Origin: Sweltsa coloradensis
Lineage: Eukaryota; Arthropoda; Insecta; Plecoptera; Chloroperlidae
Assembly (NCBI GenBank): GCA_024449915.1
Contig: JAMZAV010000066.1
Span: forward strand, 963,376 to 1,027,375
DNA: 64,000 nt
Reading direction: 5' to 3'
The notes below the pieces were generated by a model. It made no database searches, was not told the DNA's origin, and saw only the letters and a list, made by a program, of their open reading frames with translations. Shown piece after piece: positions 39,076-50,900 of this stretch. The first letter of the stretch is position 1; each line of letters begins with the position of its first letter. The translations under genes and the position numbers were made by a program.

Positions 39076-39456
39076 TAAATAAATAAATAAATACATTGTA
39101 TGAAGAGTCTACTCACTCAGTCACACAACTGATTTTCAGTGGGGGACAGTAAATCAAAGCGACTAAGCCTACCCTGTAGGCCCCGAAGCAATCGACGAGT
39201 GAGTGATAACCAACCAAAGATCGATATTTTAAATAGGAAATATGGTATGGACAGTGCGAACACCCGCGGATCAACGCCAGAATCAACAAGTCCGATTCAG
39301 AACAACAATAGGACGGTTCCAAAGTCACCGTTTACAAACTCCTAAGACACGAACTGATGGACTCAAGCCCAAATCACAAGTTAAAAATCTTCTGACATTG
39401 CCGGGAATCGAACCCTGGACCTTCAGCATTGGAAGCAGATACGCTAACAACAAGAC
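39076..39456 (-). mobile_element. tRNA-derived SINE, second copy
   Basis: The best preserved copy. The minus-strand head contains a perfect B box (GGTTCGATTCC) and a CTTCCAA loop, suggesting descent from tRNA-Gly(UCC). Body and (TTTA)n tail match the copy at 36228-36625. Confidence 0.8.
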
Positions 39457-40129
39457 CAACGAGCCATTTACACATATACACGTACATATAGATTATCAGG
39501 TAGTGAATCCAAAAAATAAATCAGTGAATGCTCTAAATTGATGATTTTTCCGAAGTGTTGGAGATTGAAATTGTAACTTTTTTATATGATGGACAACTTT
39601 TCGATGCCGTCGTAAAATTTTATAATAACCCGCCTAATTAGTTAATACTGACTTCAAAACCTTTACACGTGTCGTGGGAATTTAAATTCAGGCTCGCACA
39701 GTGACACGTTTAAAAAGTCATACTGATAAGTACTACAAAAATACAGTCAGATTTGGTTAAAAAGGTTTAAAAACACATTCAATTAATGTATTTTTATGGC
39801 AAATTGGCAAACAGTGTATACCCTTAGTTGTATGCAACATATTAATGAAATTAAAACTAATTACATGCATGCTGGTAAGTGCCAAAATCACAAATATACG
39901 TGTTTTACCCAATTTACTCACTTCTTATGAACAATGTACTGTACAGTGGTTACAGTGGTAAATTTCTAAAATAATAAGTGGGTTGACGCTCGAAGATCTG
40001 TTTCGGTGGCAGGGGTCTAATAAATCTTTGTAGTCAAGTACATGGCAGTGTATAATGGGGAGACCGGGGGAGGGTCCCGGCTTATACGGGTGGGGGGCGT
40101 ACAGCCCAGGATTTTTTCTGTTCTTAGAG

Positions 40130-40381
40130 TGTGATTGGAATATTTTAACGTGTTTTTAGGCTTGTTTTATATATATATATATATATATATTCTGTACTAT
40201 TATATATATTATATTAGTCAATGATAAGCATTTAATACTTGTTATTTCTTTAATTTTTCCTGTGTTTATTTGTTCATTTGAGTCTGTGCTTACTGCTATA
40301 TGTTTATGTTTGTGTTGTATATCCTATGTATGTCTAATGTATTGCACTTGTGGGCTTCGCCCTGTTGTCAATAAAGAATCA

Positions 40382-40448
<67 letters not shown>

Positions 40449-40450
40449 TA
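40130..40450 (+). mobile_element. Retroelement 3' end with (AAT)n tail
   Basis: A T-rich segment ends with the small hairpin GGGCTTCGCCC, then CAATAAAGAATCAA and (AAT)n (40384-40449). An (AT)n run lies at 40168-40190. No coding part remains. Confidence 0.45.
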
Positions 40451-42811
40451 CCGTACATAACGTCTCCCTGAATTTTGATTAGGTATACTGAGACGTATAT
40501 TTATTTTTGGGTATAGGTTATATACTCGCGCAAAAGATAAACTTCAATGTGTATTATATTATGTAACCTGACATAAATATAGCGCTCAATAATTCAATGA
40601 TCTTACTTAATTTTTTAAGTATTTTTCTATGAATGTATACAGGATTTCCGAATTAGTATTTTATGGACCTATTCTCATGCGCAGTCAGTTATTGTTTCAT
40701 GATAATCACATCAGTAAGCAGGTACACACAAATGATAATGACTATAATGAGGATTGTCAATGGTAGATAAAAGCATAGAACATTTGCATTTTTATCTATA
40801 CGCGTGCCACAGAGAGTTCAGCAATAATTTAAAACATTCTTCACCTGCAGGAGCTCAGCCTACATTTCTAGTTATCACATATTATTATATAACGGCCTTC
40901 TGCCCTCAAATCTTCCTTCCACGAATAGTCTGCACAGCCCACAGGCTCTCTGAGAAGAGATTAAATACAACAGTCCTGAGGTGCAGTTTTTTCCAGTCAG
41001 TTAAAAAAAAATTGCCTATTGATCACCCTTGCAACCGATAATAGTTTCTGGATTATGCATGATCCTCCAGGAATAGCATTCGTATTTATGTGTAGCTAAT
41101 GCAGCGAAGGTTTTGTAAGGGTCTGTCGATTCGAATTTAAAAAAAAAAAAACACCTGGTTTTATCAACCAACAATACGCGGGTTCGCCTAAACCAACGTA
41201 GACCAAGACTATACTTCTCAAATCAACAAAATATTACATTTTCGTAATCGAGCAATGTAATCGTCAACGTCGTGCGTGTTCCAAGACTATTCATCACTTT
41301 AGTAATATAATAATTTGAATCCTTAATTCACTCCCGTGATTAAAATTTAATTGAATATTGTGTTCTTCTGTCAATCAGTGTTTATAAATATTTGAGTAGG
41401 ATAGACACCCAAGCAGGCACGTAGAATCCTCCCCTCTTCCCACCACCCTTCCCACTGGCGACAACTGAGAAACTAGTAGCAGTCACTATAGTCAGTATAC
41501 ATTGGGCTTTGTGTTTCTAGGATGTGCTGTAACCCAAAAAAAACATCAGCTCATTATTCCCCCAACCCCCCATTCGAAACAGAGTTCCTACACGCCTGAC
41601 ACTAAGTAAATAAATAATTAACATAGTCGAGGTAGATCGTAGTTTGTGACTCCACTTAAATTTCGAACGTAAAATCGTACGGGCGTTTCCGCACTAGGTC
41701 GCTAGCCTGGTATATAAATTATGTAAATGATATGGTATTATTATGCCTATCAGTAATAACTCAACATGTGGTCACTCATGAATGGCGTCAGGGCATGTAC
41801 CTGTTAACTATATTCGGAAACAAAAGCTATCGCTAAAAAACAACAATAGATCTTCTAAGTACCGGTATTTAATACATCTCCAGGAATGATTCTATAACTT
41901 TCGTAGCCACAGGTACAGACTTACTCCTAGTGGGAAAGATGAAAACTGCCCCAAGTAAAATAAATTTCCCTTTCAATCGTTTCCTAGTAAGCTGTTAGCT
42001 GGACTCTTCAAGAAAGCTTCTAACCAAACCCCTATCAACCTTGATTTAAGTCGAACCCCGCACAATAATATTATGTAATAAGTACTTTCCTCACATGATG
42101 GGTCGCGGTTGCAGGCGATGGGGCAAGTTAGAGGTCTTCTCACATGCACAATGGGATGCTGCAGATCTTGTCGTCTGAGATATGCCGGCTATTATTATAG
42201 TCATATAGGCCCCTACTTTAGAGAACAAGTAGCTCTTCTTGCAACTACAATAAAACATACAACTTCGCTTTACCGAATATCCGTGCATAAAACCTGTTCA
42301 TCAACATTCCTCATCGCGACAAAGTTCACAGCAACCTGAAAATACGTACTGAAAAAATCTTCCTAAAAACACTAAATGTCCTCCATAATCATTTACTTTG
42401 ACGACGTGATTACGTCGCTAAGAATACGTGAGCGTCGTTGAGACGACGCAGCGACCACTGACCGACGTCTCCATGAGGCGCAGACCGTCGTCGGCGTCTG
42501 CAACGCTCGCGAACCCCCCTTGGTCGGCGCAGCAGTTATCTGTCGCACTGCAACTCCCGCTAAATGTATTCAATAACAATACAAAGACATGTCGCAAACT
42601 TTTTGTTATAAATCATATGCACACTGCGATAGTTGCGACCGTGTTGTGTCGAAGGAGACCAGTAAATAATGATCGGCAAGCGCAGCGACCACACTCCTCT
42701 CATCACATTGCATCGCATCGCAAACAGTCGGCGAGGTTGGAATCGACTCGTAATTAGGGCCTATAAATCAACATGGAAATTGAGATAATCGCATTCGCGT
42801 GGGTCTTGACT
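40451..42811. other. No recognisable gene; CpG-rich toward the right
   Basis: From about 42420 onward CG dinucleotides become frequent (CGACG, GTCGTCGG), continuing through the minisatellite to about 44130. No exon is convincing in it. Confidence 0.5.
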
Positions 42812-43016
42812 CGTCCGTGTGATGTCTGCGACGTAGCGTCGTCGGCTCGCCACCTAGATGCGTCCGTGTGATAAGTCTGCGACGTAGCGTCGTCGGCTGG
42901 CCACCTGGATGCGTCCGTGTGATAAGTCTGCGACGTAGCGTCGTCGGCTGGCCACCTGGATGCGTCCGTGTGATAAGTCTGCGACGTAGCGTCGTCGGCT
43001 GGCGACCTATACCTAT
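42812..43016. repeat. 51-bp minisatellite, four copies
   Basis: The core GACGTAGCGTCGTCGGCT recurs at 42830, 42881, 42932 and 42983, exactly 51 bp apart. The period is a multiple of three, so both strands stay open, and the ORFs here are by-products of that. GC- and CpG-rich. A short ACCTAT repeat follows. Confidence 0.93.
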
Positions 43017-44720
43017 ACCTATCCTTGTCCACCTACCTAGGTTTCGGTCGGTTATGAAATCGTCTACCGCACCTTCAATAATTAAAATTACATATTTTGG
43101 ATGAAGCATAATTGATCTGTAACAAGAACACAATGCATAACTTCGGAGATTCGCTCATGCGCACATACACACATGCACACTGGCCAATGAGGAGACATTA
43201 CAGAGTTTAATTAAATATTAGGCGACATGTTCCGAGATATTTGGGGGGCAAAGGACGGCCGGAGGTCTTGAACTCTAAAAAAAACAGCTCTCAAGGCTAC
43301 TTTTGTACAAAACTAAACGTTTTACAACACTTGACAAAAAAGTCATTTTAAGAGACGTTCAGTGTAATTTTGATTTACTTGTTTCAATTATTATGATTCT
43401 TGTTCCCTGGGCCCCAAACAGAGGTATACCGTACACCCCCGACTTTAGCTTTACTGCCTCTAAATAAAGTTAACACTTCAACAATCCCATTTATTTGTTA
43501 ATATCATCATTAGTCAATGTAATACTAATATTATAGTTGTTAATTTATAATATTATATTAAGTTGAAAATGGAGAAAATGTAACGCAAATCAATTTTACA
43601 TTTTTTTTAGACAGGCACGCTCGGCATACCGCTCAGCCAATTGTCCATGATTTGCAGTTAATATGCTTTGAGGCACTGTCACTAAAATAATTACAAGCAT
43701 GTTTGAAACTACAGCGACTATTAGCGCGCGCGCGCTCATTGCCAGAAGCAAACTCGAAGAATCATAGCTGAAATTACTCCTTGAACGTTGGAATGCAGGC
43801 AAGAATGCTCCCGCGTGACAGTATCTCAGTCAGGCGACCAAATAACACAGCAATTAGCGGCAATGAAAGTCAGTAAGGCGTCAAAGGCGGTCCGCTCCTG
43901 TGCCAGTAGTGACACCTGTGCGCGAAGGCTGGCGCGCGAGCTAGCTCTATACTTTCCTCTATCCAGGGCACCACCGTCGTCGTTCTTTCGTTATCTCGAG
44001 ACAATTCGTGACGTCATTCGGTGACTTACTACTTAGTACTCATCGTCACCACACCAGTGTCAGTGTCCTTATCTGTAGTTTCGGCTACCGTGCGCGTCAT
44101 CGTCAGGACGTCAGCCCTCGCGCGCGATAACAATATGGCGCCTAGACGCAAGTGAAGGGTAGGGCGCAATCACATTTATATAACTTAGTGGGCCAGCCGG
44201 CCTTGCGCCAGTCAATGGACAGTGGTCAACGTAATAGGACAATAGAGCAGAGCAGGTTAGTTCCAATACCAAATCAGCGGTCCTCTACCTGGGCCTCGTT
44301 GAATATTTGCGAGATTCGTTCGTCACCTGTAGCAGCCCACAGCACTCTACAGGAGGTTGTGGTACTCATGACGCAACGCTCACTTCAATGCCATGTTGTG
44401 TGTTTTTCTATATAACTGGTCCATTACAACGCGGTCCGCACAATGAGACAAATCGGTATATTTTAAATTTAAATAATAGGTAAATCTGAAAAGGTATACA
44501 GATATCCTTTGAATATTCTAACCCTTAATTGGCCCAATACCGTCACTTAGCAATGTTTTAATTTTAATTTTGTTAGGCGAAAATATAATCGGTGGCAAAT
44601 TGCGGTATGCATTAATGAATCTAAAATTGCGCAATACTGTCCGAATGAATCAATTCATAGTACGATAAGATGATCAATGATGACAGTGAGGCTAAAGATA
44701 GCCACGTGGTGGGGTAAGGC
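43017..44720. other. CpG-rich region upstream of the possible alternative promoter
   Basis: Many CG dinucleotides, including alternating GCGCGCGCGC (about 43726-43736), GACGTCA-like sites and CGCGCG near 44120. The ORFs at 43788-44024 and 44152-44415 have no recognisable motif. It could be a regulatory region for the transcript starting near 44750. Confidence 0.4.
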
Positions 44721-44901
44721 TATATAACCAAGGAGCCAAGCAGTGGCTAGGTTTAGTCAGGTAGTGGACACTGACGACGTAAAAGGTGATAGAGGAGTGT
44801 AGTGAGTGTGTGTGAGAGTGGCGGGAGTCGACTATCCCAAGATTCCTACTAGTTCATTCATAAATCCACGTGTACGCACAGAGGGGGAATGACACAAGGT
44901 G
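44721..44901 (+). promoter_or_regulatory. Possible alternative promoter and first exon (phase 1 donor)
   Basis: CTATATAAC (TATAT at 44721) lies about 30-38 bp before AGTCAGG, with an E-box CACGTG at 44703-44708. The predicted leader contains no ATG until 44889, which reads MTQG plus one base and then meets the donor G|GTGAGT at 44902. The donor is phase 1, as required by the acceptor at 56777, and joining gives MTQG followed by Asp and the same signal core. It could equally be the first exon of an unrelated transcript, or chance. Confidence 0.35.
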
Positions 44902-47900
44902 GTGAGTATTTTTATTGAGAAATTGACACTTGTCCTAAAACAACCTAAAAGTGCGCGACATGAATTATTGCAAGCGAACGAAATCGCCAATAATTTCAGT
45001 TTTCAATCGATTCCAGCTCCTATGCGCGATCATCGCCTGAGTTTGTGCTACGTGTGAATGCGATTTGTCTGTGAGCGATTTGCGCCAGCGTCGGTCAGCA
45101 TACGCCCAAAGTAGATAAGTGAAACCCAAACCTTTGTCGATGCCGTCAATCGACCGACTACAGTTTCGTCTGCAAATAATAATTACAGACGTATTATTAT
45201 GTTGCCAAAATCGTGCGAAACAAGTTTTGTGGTTGCGACTTGTGTAAATTTGAGTGTTTTTATTTTGCTAAAAGTGTACAGTGCGTGTGTTAATAGCAAC
45301 CCAATTAGTGGTATGTGGGGTGTGGGGTGTGTTTACAGTAGGCTATAAGCAAAGTGTCTAGGAGAACGTGCGTGTTGATGTTCTTAGAAACGTTGAAGGG
45401 GCAGGTCGGAGGGTGTTTTCAGTTCTTAGTATAATATTGAGAAATTGGGGATGTGTTTGACAGTTTTTTAATACAAATTAATCCCATCTAATTTTCCGTA
45501 TTTAGATTACCCCTTTAATTTTTATCATTGTGATGACAGACATAGAGCTATCAGTGGCGCATCTTTGGAAGAAGGGTTAAATTCAACTATTATTTTTGTT
45601 GGGGGATAAAGGGTTTGTAAACGAGTACATCCAGTGTGGTGATGGTATTACCATATTCTACACTCAATGGTATTACTGCTGTGTGTCTTGAGGGGGTACG
45701 GGGTAGTAGGGGTTGGTAGGAAGTGTTAAATGATGTAGACTTGCGTATTAATGAAAATGAAATTATAATAAAATAGAATAACGCGAGTTGATATAATCTA
45801 TAGCTCAAAACTTTCATTCTTAGGAACTTGGTTCTTATTAAACAAATAATTTGTTAGCATTTTGAGATCTTATTAAGGTGCATCATCGTAAGTTAGAAAA
45901 TTACAGTGAGTTACACTCATGTCAGTATTTAAAAGCACACCATAAACCAATCGAGGACATTTTTCTTTCAAATCGCAAGACTTAAATAATTACAGGGTGT
46001 CGCAAAGAGAAAGCTCTCATAAGGTAGTAAACGTCGGTATATATTGCATTGCGTTTCTCTCTATTGGACAAATCCGCTGAAAGATATTATTTAAAACGAC
46101 GAAGAGTGAGTCGCGTGGTATTTTCCCTGTGGTGACCATGCAGGCAGGACAGTCGACATCGAGGAGTCAGTCGGTGAGATGATTACACTGTATGTAAACC
46201 AACATTAGAACACGTGATAAAAACCTAACGAGCGAGTTTCACAGAGTCCAGCACTAATCAGTCCCTTCGTTACAATAATAACTCACAAGAAGAAAAACTA
46301 GTCAAACGTTAATAGGCATGTAGAAAAGTCAAGACCGCTGTTTTTTATGGATAACAACACACTACGTATCGAAAACAGTCGGCATTAAATTAGTTGGAGA
46401 GTGCGAGAACACGAAATCTGGTCTACAAGGACACGACAACGCTCGCACGATTAAAAAAGTGTATTTAATGTTGGAGTATTTGGTATTCGACTCGGAAAGA
46501 ATATGATACCAGAATAGACGGCGGGTGGGGATGGTGGGTATACGGTGCACACGTGTCACATGGATTCGCGAACGGTTTCTAGGGTTTATGTAGATTACCC
46601 GTGAATCACATTTTGTCTTCGTCAATATTATCTAACACTTTTATACCAATGAAGATCAAAGTTTAGACAACTCTTCAAAATTCTGGAGATGGTTTTCTGA
46701 AAAAACATTTTTGAAACGAAAGAAGGTTGTTCGTTTGACTTTTCAGTTTTCACAGCACTCCTGTCTTGTATCATAGTTGTGCGTATTTGGTGCTCCTGGT
46801 CTCGAGTTTATAATTTGAAAAACATCGTAAGGCATATACATGCATTCGTGTTCCCGCTCTGTTGGTAAACCAAAAATAAATTATTGCATACAAAGTGTTT
46901 CTTCTTAATCTTACATCGACTTTTGTACATACCCTCGGTATACCCACAAACATATTCAAAAAGTGTGGAGCCTATCTAGTTCATAATGAAAAGGTAAAAT
47001 GTTAACACGTTTGGGGGTAATTGGAGATATATTTGTAAATTAAATAAAAGCAATAAGTTTAAATCGAGAAACATAAATTATAAACGATTACTAATATTTT
47101 GTTAGTGAACCTAGAAACTGCAACGTCATTGATTCAGGATTTACTTTACTATATAGATAGCGTAATAGCGTAATGTGAGACTCTTTTATTTACATCTATA
47201 TCTAGTCCACGTTCAGAGTATAATAATTATTACATGTCATAAATTTGGCTACAAAAATACAATTATTCTTCCACCCCCTTCCATACCTTTTTTTATTATT
47301 GGTATTGCCATATCCACCCATAAAAATGAAAGTACTATTCGGAATTAAATAAGATTTTGTTTGGTACAAGGTTCGTTTAAATGAAGATACCGTTTGATTG
47401 TAGTATTTAAGTCTTATAGATCATATCGACAAAATTCCGAAAGTTTTAAATTTGCGGTAGCTTCCAAAACAAACCAAAAGCACGGGTCTGCGTACTGATA
47501 TTTAGGACAAATTGCATTATTGAGCGAGCGTAGCGAGCGTCTCCACTTGACTCTTATGGCTCGAATGTATGTTTTTTTTTCCTTTCTGTTCCTGCTTCGA
47601 TACAGGTCGCACGGTTTCTCTGATCGACCTGAAATTTTGCACACATGTACATACCACCTATGCGGGTTGCTGTATAGTTTTTGAACAAAATCCGATGGTT
47701 GGTTATAAAATAATAAAAAATAAAAAATAAATAAAAAATAAAAATGTACCGATCGTTATGAAATTTTGCAGGGTCGATAAGTACAACATTCTCTCCTATT
47801 TTCCAAATTTTCAGCTAGATCGGTCAATACCTTAAGGACTTATTGGCTATCATAATTCGAAAAATGATGTTAAAAAATGAAGGAGGCAGTGAAGATACAA

Positions 47901-50900
47901 AGATACACTTTAGAAGGCATGACGTGAATTAGTACAATGCAAAGATGTTGGAATAGTAAAGTGTACAAATAATGTCAATATCCAGGTAGGCCTACACTGT
48001 GTGGTGGGCCTTATGGGAATGTCGTACTCGGGTCATGTTGCACGTACCGGTGCTCGCTTAACAACGCGTCCAACTGAGCGTGTTCCTAGTTGATAGTGTT
48101 TGAGTCGATCGTTATACCGCAAAACCACGTACTATATAAGAATTGACGAAAAACTACGGCGTTATAATTTAACATACTAAAAGAAAACATACTTCATTAT
48201 TATGACCTTTGCGAATTGTGTCTACGGCTATATGCAGTTTCAGTACAACCCGCTGTGCACCGAGGTCTGGTCTGGTGCAGCGAACTTGAATCCAGTCGAT
48301 CACAGACAAAGATGTGAATGTGAGTCTCGAACTCGAACTCGTGCTACCGCTGGCCACTGCCATCATTCGCATCTCCATTACAATTTCATTTCTATTTGCT
48401 ACTTCAAATTGTCCACAATTACTTACATTTGTGTAGGCTTTTCCAGGGCCAATGTTTCACTGATTACGTGTCGTCTGACATATTAGGGTATTATATAGAG
48501 TTTAGAGTTTATAGAGTTTCAAAACGAGACATGCCCACAACTTTTCGAAAATGAGTTAGGTAACATTTTGTGTTGTAGAGCAATCCTAGCCGCGAATCGT
48601 TTTTATCCGAAATGAACATTGTCCAAGCGCTGTGTTGATGATTCCTGCTGAACGGTTGGTAATATCATTACCAAATTTTGCATGGATGTTAATAAAGTAC
48701 TTTTATGTTGATATCTACTATTTGTTGCATAAAAATAAGCCTTAAAAAGATCCATTGCCAGACATAAGTCCAAAACGTGAAAAAATGAGAAATCCAAACC
48801 ATGGATTCCAATTCTGGAAATTCCGACCAAACCGTTTATCTTACGATAAAATAAAATTAACCTGCGCGTTCACATTGAATTAAACGTTGATATCCACTAT
48901 GCAAATTTGAGTTAAAAAAATCTGTACTTTTGGAATAAATTCCCGAAGTTGACCAAAATGGAGTAAATTTCGGTGATAGCAATAATTTCTAATTCAAAAT
49001 CAATGACATAATTTAGGAATACGCGTACTGGATAGCATAGATTTATTCTTTATTAACGTTAGTGTGAAATTTGATAGCGGTGTTATAAGCCGTTTACCCG
49101 AAAAAAACAGGAAGCTGAGCGCCTATAAACTCGTCTCCGCGCCAGCCTCAGCGACTCCTCTTATGTTCGAAAGATAAATATAATAAGAAAAATTTGCAAT
49201 ATGTTTTCCGTTTTTTTAGTTATAGGCCTAATGTTTAAACTTTTTTTAAAGATCTTGCCTTGACAGATTTGTGTGTTTATCTCGTTTTGAAACTCAGATG
49301 CACATAGAGTGTTACATTAGATGCGAGGAGCTAGGGAACATACTGATTTTACGAAACTCAGAGATATTCGCTTTTTGATCGAGGTGAACGGTGAACCTTG
49401 GACAAATCTTAGTCGGAATTACGGGAGTGGGCATCGAACCGAAGACATCCAGAATGACACGTGTGCTACTTCTATCTGCAGTTCTGGGGATTTCAAGGAA
49501 GTCGAGTACCCCAATAAAACTTGCATTGCACAACAATGCTTGCAGTGACTTCGGTCTTCGGCGACGGGTGCGTGTCGTTACGAGGAATAATCTCGACAAT
49601 TATTTGTTATTTTAAGGAAAACGTGAAACAAATTATTACGTCACATGAAAAATGAAGGGAAATAGACCAAGGTTTATTGTTTAATAGCTTTAACCACGTC
49701 CATGTCCTACAGCAAAATGTGCATTGCAATATATAGGCCTCGCACACGTCCAGTTCCCGTGAAGTATAATGTACTGTGTGTTTATGAGATTTCCAACGTG
49801 GTATTACCTATCTACTATCTAGCTTTAGCTACAGCTACATAGCTCGTAAAACAGTTTACAGTGCCCAGTGGCGTAGCTACAAGCTAGGATGCCGCACAAG
49901 ACTTTCCCTCAGAGAAAAATTAAAATTGTTTTAATTGCTTGGCGCTCGTGTACTCGCATTAGTTGATTAGTGATTGTCTTGAACCACGTGACTTCTCCTA
50001 TAGTCAAACTCAAGCTAAGTTGTATACTTGATCTTTCAAAATCTTTATCATCATTTTCAGTAGGGTTTCCGCGAATGAAAGGGATTCAAGCAGGTAGTGT
50101 GGAACTCGTCCAGTCATAAATTTGTTTCACTGTTACATTTACTATCTGAATTAGTCTACTGTCCTTAGTTACTGGATCCATACACTATTTTTGTATTTTC
50201 ATACCCATTTATTACATAAATATAAAGTAGAAAAATTCTTAAAACATAAAGCCTACTACACTATAAGGGAATATCTGGAGGACAACCTGTAGCTAAGTAA
50301 GCAGCACTGCCAGTTTTTTTTTATATTCTAACATTTTATTCTTATTACAGCATTCGCACATTGTAAATATTCATTTTGTAGAAAGCATTTAATATGGGTG
50401 ACAAACCATTATGTATAACTGACTTGCAAGTGCTATATTCTTATAATATTTCTATATCATTTATATGTTACGTAAAATTGCATATATAGTAACATATATC
50501 TTGTTTTTAATTGGGTCTAATTATCTACATGAATTATGTACATAACTATGACAATACCAATAAATATCTATCTATCTATTATTGTTTATCCTTGTTACAT
50601 TCAACAATAACAAGAAACGGCGTCGACGCTAGCAAACATTTTGCTAAAACACTTGAAATCCGAAGAAATCTCGTGTATTACTCCTCAATTCCCGATAAAT
50701 TAAAACCTCTGCTGAATGTTTTTGTCTTGAACGCCAGACCTAGTTCGACGTAATACCCTCCGATCGGTCTGCGGCTGCGAAGACGTCTGCGCTGGTAGAT
50801 ACCGGCGGGACGTGAGAGCGATTCCCGGTAACTAAGTGTCGGACTAATAACACCGGGGTTTCAAATTATACCGACACCTACATGCGTGGTTATTAAATGT

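Noticed and set aside
39400..39456. Functional tRNA-Gly gene
   Set aside because: The acceptor stem does not pair, the D arm is degraded, and the sequence is fused to a SINE body with a (TTTA)n tail.
42754..43133. ORFs with repeated Trp/Thr-containing peptides on both strands
   Set aside because: They arise from the 51-bp minisatellite, whose period is divisible by three.
49866..49890. Another hAT element beginning CAGTGGCGTAGC
   Set aside because: No matching inverted end or 8-bp duplication found downstream; similar lone starts at 45552 and 61136 were set aside for the same reason.
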